DNA of 64,000 nt from Berberis thunbergii (lineage: Eukaryota > Streptophyta > Magnoliopsida > Ranunculales > Berberidaceae). The stretch lies in contig QNQO01000526.1 in NCBI GenBank assembly GCA_003290165.1, positions 62,001 to 126,000 of the forward strand. The letters run 5' to 3'. Below, piece by piece: positions 1-10,177 of the stretch. A model generated the notes under the pieces. That model had not been told where the DNA came from. It saw nothing but the letters and a program-made list of their open reading frames with translations, and ran no database searches. Position numbers and translations under genes: made by a program. The first letter of the stretch is position 1, and each line of letters opens with the position of its first letter.

Positions 1-242
1 GAGGCGAGGAACTGAGGAAGGAGGCGACTCAGGCGAGGAACCGAGGAGTCGGAAGCTCAGGACCAGGTTCATCTCTCACGCTCGACTCTCACTCAGTCAC
101 TGTTGGTGTTTTGTGGTTTGTGTTTTGGGGGTCTGATTGAACATTTGGGTTTTTTCAAGATTTAGTTTTGATTAGTAGATTGTGGGGTTTAACCCCCTTT
201 TGATCCATTTGTGAGTGTGGGGTTTTGATTTTGGTGAAGAAG

Positions 243-362
243 ATGACAGTGGGGGTTGGGATTGATGTGTCTGATGATGGGAATTTGGTGGTTTTGGACA
301 ATTGTATATTGTCTGGTGTTCATGAAAATATTGATCTAACTCCAGCTGGTTGGGATTCATGA
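243..362 (+). pseudogene. Raffinose synthase-like (galactinol-sucrose galactosyltransferase) N-terminal fragment
   Basis: An ATG opens a 39-codon frame starting MTVGVGIDVSDDGNL and containing ILSGVHENIDLTPAG. This fits the N-terminus of plant raffinose synthase/seed imbibition proteins, which begin MTV, have a DGNLVV segment and then ILxGVPxNIxLTP. The frame ends at TGA right after this conserved segment, so only about 5 percent of a roughly 770-residue enzyme is present. A later part of the same kind of protein occurs at 4495-4997, with VAP27 and Lunapark pieces in between. It is a captured, non-functional fragment inside CACTA copy A. Confidence 0.7.
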
Positions 363-1392
363 AATTTTTTTTTATCATATCTTCGCCACACTGTAAGTTC
401 CTATGTCAATGCTTCTTCAATGTAGTTAGCGTTTCTTGGATTCTCGTGACGTTTTCTTGATTTCTGGAGTGAATTTGGTGGAGTTTTTGCGTAATTCAGT
501 GATTTCAGTGTGTCCATCTTCTTGTTTGAACGAGTTACCGCTTCTTTCACGTTTTCTTGATTTTTGTGCTCATTGACTTCAGTTCAAGTGAGATGATCTG
601 AACGAAAATGATTGGAAAAGTTAGGATTTGTGTCGTTTCAGTGATCACAGGTTGAGATTTGAGTGAAGTTCGAATCGTGGACACGATTGAACTCGATGTA
701 GACTTTGTACTTCAGGTTGCTTGTTGCTTGAAATCTTGATGTCAATTCCGTTGATTTCAGTTTGCATTATCGACTTTGAATTGCTGGCGCGTTTGATTGT
801 TTTAGGTGAACAGAGATCTAGAAATTAGTGTGTGAATGAGATCAATTTGATTGTAGTTTGCTCAGATGAGATCAAATTCGAGCTGCATACACTCTGTTTG
901 ATTGTAGTCCATTAGACTAATAAACTAGGTTTAATGCTTCCATATGTTGAATTCAGTTTATATGACCATCCAGTATGAAATGCCAGTGGACATAACTCTG
1001 GAAATTTACGCTTTTACTTATCTAATTTTGCTCAGATGAGATTATAAGTGATATCCCGAAATGTGTTTGTTTCTTATATAATTTGCATGGTGTTTCATTG
1101 TTAAAATTTTTTTTGTCGTTTTGGTTGTTGAAGTTTTAGAGTGTTGGACGGAAGCGACGTTAATTTTCATTTGATCCTTTGGTTCTCAATGATTGAGTGG
1201 TGGATGAAGCTTCATTAATTTTAGTGATCATGATTTGAATTTGCTTCCACTTTTCATATTTTATTTCTGAGTGATTAAACTCAGCTTCTACATGTCGTCT
1301 TTAAACTGCAGGTCATGATAATTGAATTTAGCAGCACTTGCCAATTCTGATAGCTAAGAACATCCAGATTAGATCTCATTAGAAGAAGAACC
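363..1392. other. Non-coding stretch inside CACTA copy A
   Basis: T-rich DNA without a convincing reading frame. It probably represents intron or 5' flank carried with the raffinose-synthase and VAP27 fragments. The segment at 363-382 (AAT, a T run, then ATCATATCT) recurs at 4471-4488 just before the second raffinose-synthase piece. Confidence 0.5.
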
Positions 1393-2378
1393 ATGACAAT
1401 GGTGCTCTTGGACGTCCAACCCAAAGAACTCAAGTTTACATGTAAGTAAATTATAAGTGATTGGTAGAGTAGATCAAACACTTTATATCAGTAAATTTCA
1501 TCACATCATCAGAGAATTTGGTCAATTTGATGCATTACTGCAGCATATTAAGTTTAAATTAAAATGCAGAGCTCCTGTGGATGAAATATTTGTCCAAGCA
1601 GTTCTAGTATGAACAAGACAAGTTTTATTGATGTCAAATTTTCTATGCTGAACTATATGGATTGTGTTGTCTGACTCAAATTAAGTTTTTTGTATTTTCC
1701 AAAATTGCTTTTCTTTACATTGGCATTAATATGACCACAACTTCTTGCTTGATCTTTTATTATAGAAAATATGGTCTGTGTCACCTAGGTGAACTTGGAG
1801 CGGATATGATCATCACTTTTATGGTTTATGAGTTGACATCTGATTGCATCAACATATTAAGAGTGCATAATTATGTTTATAAACTAGTGGTATTTGTAGA
1901 TTTGAAAAATAAAAGGTGAAGAACATTTTGGTAGTTGTCGTGTACCAATGTTGCACTTCACCATCTGCTGAAGAGAGATAATTTCTTGTGTCCATTTGAA
2001 ATATGTCTTGAAACAGTTTTTCCTTGCATATAGTCGATAGCGCAGAAAAGTTAAACAAAGGTTCATATTGATTGGAAAACATACCAGGACTTGTTCCAAT
2101 GACTGTTTTATGGTATATTTATTCTCCAAATCGAAACACAAATCCTCTCTAGTCTCTATGTGCCTGTTGGTATATGGCACTGTGTTGTCTAGATAATTGC
2201 AAGTAGCCTCTTTTCTGTCTTTTTTCCCCTGATATTTTGTGCGCATCAATATTGCAAGAGCTGTTATATATATAAATGTAATCATTGAATATCTAATGTA
2301 TTTCCAGTTGAACCAAAGAAGAAAAGTATGAGCTCGCTTCATCTTGTAAACAACTCTGATCAGTATGTTGCTTTCAAG
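1393..2378 (+). pseudogene. VAP27: VAP27-like (MSP domain) fragment, two exons
   Basis: Exon 1 (1393-1441) encodes MTMVLLDVQPKELKFT. A GT-AG intron (1442-2307) follows, and exon 2 (2308-2378) continues in frame with FEPKKKSMSSLHLVNNSDQY and VAFK before a GTAAAT donor at 2379. This is the start of the major sperm protein domain of plant VAP27 proteins, which anchor ER-plasma membrane contact sites; LxIQPxELKFxFELKKQ and NxTDQYVAFKVKTT are the family hallmarks. The rest of the MSP domain, the coiled coil and the tail anchor are missing. Downstream DNA is Lunapark, so this is a truncated capture. The kept intron shows a genomic rather than mRNA source. Confidence 0.78.
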
Positions 2379-2414
2379 GTAAATATTGTGACTACAAATT
2401 CTTCTACAATTTTT

Positions 2415-4307
2415 CTAGCTGTTTCAGGTTACTTAGATTTATATTTTCATGCTATTGCAGTGGGCTATGCCATCATGACAACGAGATCATTGGATTTAGA
2501 CTGGAAAATGAGGGCACTCCGAGTTCTGCCCATGTTTCTTTTGCCTGCTCTATCTGCTATTATTTATTCAACACTTATGGGCTACACAAGGATGCGTAAT
2601 TATTCAAACCCTATTCCTCAGTTTCTTGCTTTTGGCTATATTTGATATACTTAAGAAATATATATATATATATTTCATTTTATTGGTTCTTGTCATATTT
2701 GGTATCTGGTTAATATTCAATGATCATGACAATTCTTGTGATGATTGTTACTAAATATGTGGTTAAGTTGTCTGATATGACTGATGATCTTTGCCAACTG
2801 CCTAATTAAACGTTGAGTTACTTTTTGCTTGGCATTTGTATGCCTATTTATAACTTTTGATTTTGAAACTTGGTATTTGATTTAAATATTTTAAATCGAT
2901 TTTCTTGCATTATGAAATTTTTCTGTTGGTCATATAACTGTTTTTGCTTTGTAATAATAATTATTATTAAAATGTAATTTTTACTACTAATCAGTACTGG
3001 GGAGAGTTTCATCTTTCTTCTTTTCGACCTTTTTTAATAGTGATACCCAAAATCAATATTAACGATCACACATTTTTAAATGTTCTTTTACCTTGATAGT
3101 CCTTCAGTTGATATGAATCATACACGCTATACTGTGGGACTCTGCAGGTGATCGCAAGGACCAGAAACACCTCGAGAGTTTGCGTGCTGAGAGGCAGGCG
3201 AAAATTGATGAACTTAAAGAGAGTACCAACTACTACACTACACAACAGCTTATTCAGGTATTAGAAATTTAGAATGCTCTGTCAAACTACAAAATGGCAA
3301 AACTATACAATCAAACTACAAAATGGCAAAGGTTGCTAACACATCCAAGTGTGTAATACTTTTGATATGGATTATGCCAAATTTGTGGATTGCTCCTGCC
3401 TTCCTACCACCATTGATGGAATCTGTATTAAGTCCATTAACATGTATATATAGCTTCCCAAATTACAGTAATTTGTTTATGTTGCAGAGGTATGACCCTG
3501 ATCCAGCTGCAAAGGCAGCTGCAACAAGTGTATTGGCGTCAAAGCTGGGTGCAGATTCGGGATTGAAAGTGTACGTGGGGGAGGAATCTAAGGCGAACCT
3601 TTCATCAGGCAAAAGCAATGACATTGAGTATGTGCAATCTAAAGGGCTACGGAATCGCAAGCAATCAAATCTCACCAGATCCACCAGCGCGGGAAGTCTT
3701 GCCCTTCTTCAGGCTAATGAGGAAATGTTTGGTAACTTTGGGCATGATAATGCTGAGATTCATCAGAATCAGACAGTTGTTGAACACCATCCAAGATCAA
3801 CAGTGCAGGACGGGGGCTGGATTGCTCGTATTGCAGCCTTGCTAGTAGGAGAGGATCCAACACAATCTTATGCACTAATATGTTGTAACTGCCATATGCA
3901 CAACGGTAACTACACATAACGATCACATTCTTCCACTGTTAGACTTAAAAAAAATTGATTTACTTACTTTGATGATGAGATGCAATGCCTAGTCCTTAGG
4001 TTGTCTGATTTAGGAATAGAGAAGATCTATAGTCATCACATGCCTCTTTTGTGCAGGGTTGGCCAGAAAAGAAGACTTCCCCTACATTAATTATTACTGC
4101 CCGCACTGCAATGCTTTGAACAAGTCGCAACAAATGGAAGAGCATGATCCTTCTGCTATCTCCACTAGCTTGAGCTGTCCAGTAACTCCAAGTGCTAATG
4201 ATGCAGACGCCTCTATTACTGATGACAAACTCCCAATTGAAAGCTCAACAGCTGCAGAAGAAACAGCAGGGGTTAGTGATAAAGTCCCCGAGGAACCAGT
4301 TAATTAG
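2415..4307 (+). pseudogene. LNP: Lunapark-like ER junction protein, 5'-truncated, four exons
   Basis: Exons are about 2415-2595, 3148-3257, 3488-3905 and 4057-4307, with GT-AG borders and matching phases. The product runs from the end of the first membrane segment (AVGYAIMTTRS), through a second hydrophobic segment (VLPMFLLPALSAIIYS), the charged DRKDQKHLESLRAERQAK helix and an RYDPDPAAKAAATSVLASKL segment, to the C-terminal zinc ribbon (ICCNCHMHNG, then YYCPHCNALN; four Cys) and a stop. Lunapark stabilises three-way junctions of the ER network. The first exon and first membrane segment are missing. The piece is otherwise undamaged and stays open upstream into the VAP27 fragment. It lies inside CACTA copy A. 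Confidence 0.85.
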
Positions 4308-4494
4308 AGGCAGATGGTTACAGAGTTGCATGTATTTCCATTCGAGGGAAGAGCATAGAGCCTGCAGGTCAAAACTACATCTCCAAAGAGATATTCTGTA
4401 CGACCAAACATGAGCATCATTCTTCCAAAGTTTACATGTGACATAACAGGTAAATGGCCTACCATCCTAGAATTTTTTTATCATATCTATGCCC

Positions 4495-4997
4495 ATGAGA
4501 TTTGTAATAAGAGCATCAGATGATTTCTGGCCAAAAGATCCAGCATCTCATACGATTCATATTGCAGCTGTTGCTTACAACACTGTCTTCCTTGGGGAGT
4601 TTATGCAGCCAGATTGGGACATGTTTCATGTGAGCTAAACCATAACTTTCTTGATTGTTTGTCTTAACTTTGTTTTATTTTCGATCTAAGAACACCATTT
4701 TAACGAATTGTGTTTTACACCAGAGCCTTCATCCAATGGCTGAATACCATGGAGCAGCTCGCGCAATTGGAGGCTGTGCTATTTATGTCAGGTATCATGA
4801 TCTTCTAAAGTTTCTATGTTCTGTGCCAATGGACAACTCAATATGTGTCGATTCTTATCTTTGGTATTGTTTCATGCAGTGACAAGCCTGGGCACCATGA
4901 CTTCAACTTATTGAAGAAGCTGGTACTTCCTGATGGATCCATATTGAGGGCCAAACTTCCAGGAAGACCTACAAGGGATTGCAGAATAATTAATTAG
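4495..4997 (+). pseudogene. Raffinose synthase-like fragment, three internal exons
   Basis: Exons 4495-4629, 4724-4791 and 4880-4997 are joined by GT-AG introns. They encode [17 protein letters not shown], then [31 protein letters not shown] and [10 protein letters not shown] followed by [21 protein letters not shown]. These are highly conserved blocks of the GH36-type catalytic region of raffinose/stachyose synthases and seed imbibition proteins, from the third quarter of the enzyme. The frame ends just after RPTRDC, where the next exon should start. Together with 243-362 this suggests one captured raffinose-synthase-like gene whose middle was lost or replaced by VAP27 and Lunapark DNA. Confidence 0.85.
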
Positions 4998-5204
4998 GTT
5001 AGACATGTGGGTAGTTCTGAGAGAGAATGATCTAGCCATGATTTATGAAGCAGGCTTGGAAAGCTTCACTTAGTTTACATTGTAGAACTTCTTGGGACAT
5101 TCATTCAATTCTATGTAATCTTTTCAAAATTAAATAGCGTAATATTTTTTTAATTTACATTGTATAACTTCTTAGTTTATATTGTAGAACTTCTTGGGAC
5201 ATTC

Positions 5205-5573
5205 ATCCGGAAAAGCGCTATGGTAGTTAATAAAAAAAATTCACCGAAATTAAATAGCGCTATTGAAGCTAATTAAAAAAAAATCAACAAAATTAAATAG
5301 CGCTCATCAAAGCGCTATTCTAGCTAATTTAAAAAAAAAGTAGCGCTTACATAGCGCTTTCTAAGGCGCTATTGAAGTTATAATCAAAAAAAAAATCGAC
5401 GCTTAGATAGCGCTTAATAAAGCGCTATCTAACTAAGCGCTATTCAAGTACGCGCCTTGCATAGCGCTTTTTTGAGCGCTATCTAAGCTACCATAGCGGT
5501 AGCTTAGATAGCGCTAAAAAGCGCTATCTAAGCCTATTTTTAAGTGCTATGCAAGCCTATATTTGTAGTAGTG
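5205..5573. repeat. CACTA subterminal repeat array and 3' terminus (copy A)
   Basis: The motif AGCGCTAT, itself nearly palindromic and often extended as TTAGATAGCGCT, occurs more than a dozen times in both orientations, separated by A-rich spacers. It ends in the GTAGTAGTG terminus. Subterminal repeats of this sort are transposase binding sites in En/Spm-type elements. The same array occurs at 33363-33690 and 39605-40000. Confidence 0.8.
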
Positions 5574-6565
5574 GATAGTACAATTTTGAAAAATACTTTC
5601 AAAATATTAGCAAGTTTGGACCAAGATTTTGAAGATGAAAACGTTTTGGGCAATGCTAATTTGGGTTCTAAATCGATAGTGAAGTTGGAAAAGGATTTAG
5701 AATCTCAGGGAAACAAAGATATGGAAAAGGATGTTAATTTGGAAGGAGAAGTACATTCTAATAATTGCTCTAAGTCGAGAAGAATTACCAATTTTGTTTC
5801 TGATTGTAAACAAGCAGGATATAGTTCTAGCTGGATTGAAAAAGCTATTCAAGCTGATTTGGAGGAGGAGGAAACGATGGATTTGGTGGATTTTCTAGTA
5901 GTAGGCGTGGATGTGGTTGCAAGGACAACAATGAAAGAGGAATCAAGGGTTGCGGCTTCGATAGAGAATGAAACTAAATTTTCCAACCAGGCTAATTCAA
6001 AACAATTTAAGGATGCGGAGGTAGGGGATGCAGTTGTTCTTGGTAAGAAGGAAGGGGACTCCTTGGCTGCAAGTTTGGATAAGTGCTCCACGTTTGGAGC
6101 TGAGCACACAGGTGTTGCAAGGTCGATAGTAGGCAGTCCAGTGTTGCAGAGCCAGCAAGATGTGGAACCTATGAGGGGACCTTGCGATGACGAATATCTG
6201 TCCCTAATTAGGATCAAAAGTTTGTTAGAAAAATATGATAGTAATAAATCCCTTGAATTTGAATAAAAAAACTTGGAGACACTTTGGACAAGACTATATC
6301 TTTGTTCAAAGAAACTAGGCGGTTACGAAGGAAGAAATTGAATATTAACACTCTCGAGAGTACCAGTGATGATAGTGATGAAGTCGACTCAAATTTCGAG
6401 GTTGTTCCACAAGCAGCATTCAGTAGGGATTTGGAATTAGGGGCGGTGTCAGACGGAGAGATGAGCAAGAAGAAGAACATAAAAGTCAGGATGGCACTTC
6501 CTCCGGGTATGCGCAGAATGGTGAGGCTGACCCTCTCTGATGCCAAAACCAAAAATGATGGATAA
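5574..6565 (+). pseudogene. LINE A ORF1, C-terminal part
   Basis: An acidic, Lys/Glu-rich reading frame runs to a TAA at 6264-6266. It then continues in another frame from about 6270 (KTISLFKETRRLRRKKLNIN) to 6565. The break falls at a run of seven A at 6265-6271, so a simple slippage frameshift explains it. The tail overlaps the start of ORF2 by about 25 bases. No zinc knuckle remains; the nucleic-acid binding N-terminal part would lie left of 5574, where the CACTA element now ends. Confidence 0.6.
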
Positions 6566-7616
6566 TATTATGTTTTGGAATGCCCGCGGAGTTGGTAATA
6601 AAGCTACGAGGAATAGACTGAAAAACATGGTTAAAGAATACAAAGTGCGCATCATTATGATAGCAGAACCTATGATTGAAGCTAATCGTTATTCGGAGGT
6701 TGGTAACAAAATCAAACTGACTGGTTTTACATCTAATGAAGTAGAGGGTGGGAAGATATGGCTTTTTTGGGATCCTGAGTTAGCAGTCTCGGTACTGGAA
6801 GTGACAGATCAATGTATTCATTGTCAGGTATCTTTTTCAAATGCTCATTCTTATTTTATCAGCTTCATATATGCTAAATGCACAGTGGAGGAGAGAAGGG
6901 TCTTATGGGAGAAATTGAAGTTTTTTGCATCTCAGTATATGGGTCTGTGGATGGTTGGTGGAGATTTCAATACAGTTATCAGTGAGCAAGAGAAATTAGG
7001 AGGGAATACACCAGCCTTGTCTAGTATGTCTAATTTTTCAAGCTGTATCGAACATTGTGGACTGATTGATTGTGGTTTTGTTGGTCCATCGTATACTTGG
7101 TGTAACAATAGACGTGATGGGGAGCGTATCTGGGCAAGGATAGATAGAGTATTTGTGAATTCTTCATGTCTAGCTCAATCGTCCAACACGAGGGTAGAAC
7201 ATCTTCAACGTACTTTCTCGGATCATGCTCCAATTTTGGTATATATGCCCATGCAATCTAGAGCGGGTTTTTCTCTTTTCAAAATTTTGAATATGTAGAC
7301 CACACATCCGACTTTTTTTTCAATAGTCGAAACTGTATGGGGTTCGGAGATGTTGAATATGAGGGCCCTGGATGGTGTGGATCTTAAACTCAAATCACTT
7401 CGTAGAGCTCTTATTAAATGGAATAGGGAGGTGTTTGGAAATATTTTCAGTAGACTAAGGGCTCTAGAAGATGAAATGAGCCAATGGGAGAATGCTCTGA
7501 TCACAGGATGGGAATCGAACATCAGTAACGATCTTAACGTGGATGCTAATTGGGATGTTAATGCGTGTTGTAATTTGAGCAGGTGTCAGGCAGAATACAG
7601 ATTGGCCCTTAAGTAG
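6540..7616 (+). pseudogene. LINE A ORF2: AP-type endonuclease and start of reverse transcriptase
   Basis: From 6540 the product has an exonuclease-endonuclease-phosphatase fold: NIMFWNARGVGNKATR, MIAEPMI, WMVGGDFNTVIS, PSYTWCNN, RIDRVFVN and TFSDHAPILV. These carry the conserved Asn, Glu, Asp and SDH catalytic residues of L1 endonucleases that nick target DNA. A TAG at 7296-7298 replaces an expected Trp (NMWTTHP context). The frame then continues with the linker into the reverse transcriptase (KSLRRALIKWNREVFGNI) and reaches another TAG at 7614-7616, where Gln is expected, next to the hAT insertion. Confidence 0.85.
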
Positions 7617-7623
7617 GAGGAAC

Positions 7624-8825
7624 TAGGGCTGGGCAGGTCCGGGTAACCAGTCCGAAAACTAAAAACCAAAATCTGCTTGATATTTTTAAGCCAGGAATTC
7701 TGAGGCCCAAGACAGGACCGAGTTGGGCTGGTTAATCGAGGTCTGGTTAACCGAATTCCGGGCTAGTCTCGGGTCGATCTCAGTCCAAAGCCCAAACAGT
7801 TTAGAAATTTGATAAAGCCCAAACTGTTTAGAATTTTTTTTTTTTTTGTCAAAAAATGAAAGCAAATAGCATAGAAAAATATATAAACAATCACCAACTC
7901 GAAAAACATGACATCCAAGCCTTCAAACATTCAATCAAAAGTACCATTACATTCTCACACACAACTTTAGAAGTATGCTGACATTCAAAATCAAAATTCT
8001 AGTTATCAAGATGTGGCTTTACTGAGAATATTTGCTGCTTAATCAGTCTCTACATCCTCACTATCCTAAAACAAAATAAAAGCCAACTAAGAAAAAAAAG
8101 CTTTAATAGGTCAAACATAACCCAACTTGTAGAAATGAAACAGATCGACAGACAAGGCTTTTAGTCAAACAAACTGAATCCCAAATCATCATCTGATTCT
8201 TCCTTCTCCTCAACCTTTTCCTCTTTCTTTGCCTCGGTGGCAGCAAGAGCTGCAGCTCCAGCACCTCCACCAGATGCATCAACTGCCATGGGGGCGCCAC
8301 CACCAGATGGCACTAAAGCAAGCTTCTCCCTTCCAGAAGCAATAAGCTCTGTTATGTACTTACCCTTGACTTGTTATAAAAGAAGCTCGATCCTTTCATC
8401 ATCAGCCTCAACTCCAAATGATCCAAGGATGTCCTTTAAATCTTCTACAGTAGGAGCGGTGTTGCCTCCCAACACGGCGAGCAAGTATGCGGCAACGATC
8501 TTCATTTCTGCTCAACAAAAATGAGAAGCTGTGAATCAGCAAAGATGAGAAGACAAGTTCGCCTCGAACGCAAATGGTCGCCAAGCACTCTCTTTTCGCT
8601 AGGGTTTTAAAGGTCTAATTTTTTTTAGGGTTCTATTTATTCATACCCGGGCCGAGTCGGTTACCTGACAGGTTTCAGAAAGGGTAACCGAGGCTTGGAC
8701 CAGAAACATCAGGCCGGGTTTTAAAACCAAAAATTTAATAATAAATAAAAAAACCAATCCAAATTGACCCGATCAATCCGGTTGACGATTCGGTCCGGGT
8801 TTTCGGTCTGAAATGCCCACCACTA
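7624..8825. mobile_element. Non-autonomous hAT-like element carrying an RPP2 retropseudogene
   Basis: Left end TAGGGCTGGGCA and right end TGCCCACCACTA form imperfect terminal inverted repeats of the plant TAGGGGTGGGCA type. The flanking octamers GGAGGAAC (7616-7623) and GGTGGAAG (8826-8833) match at 6 of 8 bases, as an old 8-bp hAT target duplication would. Removing the element restores continuous LINE A coding sequence. Subterminal CCGGGT/ACCCGG-type repeats lie at both ends. There is no transposase. The interior is a P2 ribosomal protein copy on the minus strand. Confidence 0.72.
8161..8505 (-). pseudogene. RPP2: 60S acidic ribosomal protein P2, processed pseudogene
   Basis: The minus strand encodes a 114-residue P2 with its start MKIVAAYLLAVLGGN, the PTVEDLKDILGSFG helix, an Ala/Gly-rich hinge and the acidic tail ending [11 protein letters not shown] that binds elongation factors. 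There are no introns, and a 14-base T run on the plus strand (7834-7847) marks a poly(A) tail beyond a 3' UTR of about 310 bases. A TAA at 8374-8376 stops translation at codon 44, so it is dead. This is a retrocopy made from mRNA, now located within a hAT element. Confidence 0.92.
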
Positions 8826-9488
8826 GGTGGAAGTGTTTTGGATGCAAAATTCAAGAGAAAAAGATTTTAAGGGAATGAGGCGCTTGCACCAAATATTTTT
8901 TCTTTGGTTAAAGCTAAACAAAGAAAAATGACAATTGCCTCTATCACCTTGCAGTGTGGCAGGGAGATACCTGATTCGGGGGTTATTACAAGAGAAGCCA
9001 ATGGCTATTTTCAGCAACTCTTCTCTTCGCAGGTCGTTCAAACACATGATAGTGATTTATTGACATGCATTCCTTCGGTTCTTTCGGGTGTGGATTGTGA
9101 GCAGATAGTCATTACCACGTCATTGAAAGAAGTAAAATAGGCGACGTTTGATATTCCGACAAATAGTGCCTCGGGTCCTAATGGTTTTAATGTTGGATTC
9201 TTTTAGTCTTGCTAGGAGATTGTTGGTATTTATATATGGAAAACGGCCATTCAATTCTTTGAAGGTGAGGCACTCCCATCGGCCTTCTCAGCTAATTTTA
9301 TTGCATTGATCCCTAAGGTGGACTCGCCAGGTTCTTTTTCTGATTTTAGTCCCATTAGTTTTTGCAATGTTTTTTATAAAATTTTCAGTAAGTTACTTTA
9401 CAATAGACTGGTTTTAATACTTTCAGATTTAATAGCCCAAGAACAGGAGGCCTTTGTAAGGGGTAGGTCTATTGTGGAAAATATCAGT
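8826..9488 (+). pseudogene. LINE A ORF2, reverse transcriptase N-terminal part
   Basis: After the hAT insertion the LINE continues: REANGYFQQLFSS, the FDIPTNSASGPNGFNVGFF motif, FIALIPKVDSPGSFSDFSPI and FYKIFSKLLYNRL, ending at VRGRSIVENIS. These are reverse transcriptase blocks 0 to 2a of plant L1 elements. Stops replace a Gln and a Trp within one short run (FF, stop, SC, stop, EIVG). The catalytic FADD block and everything later are missing because LTR sequence starts at about 9489. Confidence 0.8.
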
Positions 9489-9648
9489 ATGCAACTTTAA
9501 CTGAATTTTGTCCAGATTTATCTCCATCTCGAATTGAATTATTGACTTAAGCATCGGAGTGCCTTCGGGCACCAAAAATGTGGTCTTTGGCAATCTAACA
9601 TTTGTTTTGCAGGTCATACTTAGAGGAGAATAGATTTTGGACACATCA
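9489..9648 (+). repeat. 5' LTR remnant (R-U5 part) of the Tat element
   Basis: This stretch matches 18437-18596 along its whole length, including GACTTAAGCATCGGAGTGCC, TTTGTTTTGCAGGTCATAC and the terminal CATCA. The homology stops abruptly at the left, where LINE A coding sequence begins, so the U3 part has been deleted. Confidence 0.8.
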
Positions 9649-10177
9649 GTTTGGCACCGTCCGTGGGGAACGACAGTTTTCCTTTCAAGAATAAAGTCTA
9701 CGATAAGAAACTTCATCAGTTCTGATCAGAAATTAAAAAAAGCTTTTAGAACAGATGGACACTACATACCCTCAATCTAGCAATAATTAAACCGATCCCT
9801 TGACCAGAGAATCTGTGTTATCTATAATGCATGCTTCAGTCCCAGCAACAACTATTGGCCAAGCATGCCCAGCAATAGAGAGCCACTACATGGAGCAATA
9901 GCCCAGTCATCTCAAACATCCGGCAACGCCGCCACAGATCCTTGCATTGATTAACTCATGACGAAAATGGATCTCCTAATCAAAACGGTGGATAAACACT
10001 CAAGAACGCGCTTAACCCGTTGACCACATTTAAGAAAGTAATGAAATTCATGCAGAACATCAATGAGTGAACCTCAAAAATAATGAACCACCAACGAATG
10101 ATCCCCTTCAAAACGACAGGACCCCTCTGCAAATTCTATTCAAAATCAGAGTCACGAATCCTAACGTGTTGTAAGAA

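Larger units (their letters stand above)
1..5573. mobile_element. Pack-CACTA (En/Spm-type) element, copy A, 3' part
   Basis: The right border is the terminal motif TGTAGTAGTG ending at 5573, the reverse complement of the CACTACTACA terminus of CACTA transposons. It is preceded by a dense block of AGCGCTAT subterminal repeats (5205-5573). The last 150 bp closely match the right end of the complete CACTA element at 33363-40000, so both belong to one family. No CACTACTACA left terminus is present upstream, so the 5' end lies outside the window. The interior holds exon pieces of at least three unrelated cellular genes, all in plus orientation with introns kept, and no transposase. It is therefore a non-autonomous gene-carrying element. 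Assigning bases 1-5200 to the element is inference; only the right end is directly shown. Confidence 0.72.
5574..9488 (+). mobile_element. L1-type LINE A, decayed, interrupted by a hAT element
   Basis: The order is ORF1 C-terminal part, overlapping ORF2 start, endonuclease, start of reverse transcriptase, hAT insertion (7624-8825), then more reverse transcriptase up to GRSIVENIS. The left side abuts the CACTA terminus and the right side abuts an LTR remnant at 9489, so both ends are lost. Several in-frame stops sit where Trp or Gln is expected. Confidence 0.8.

Noticed and set aside
172..378. Minus-strand 68-codon frame over the raffinose-synthase start
   Set aside because: It is the antisense of a T/G-rich stretch next to the recognised plus-strand fragment and has no motif.
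1884..2342. Minus-strand 152-codon frame in the VAP27 intron
   Set aside because: No recognisable domain, and it lies in an intron of a captured gene on the other strand.
5849..6217. Minus-strand 122-codon frame opposite LINE A ORF1
   Set aside because: Shadow of the acidic ORF1 frame on the plus strand; Ser/Thr-rich composition is the complement of Asp/Glu codons.
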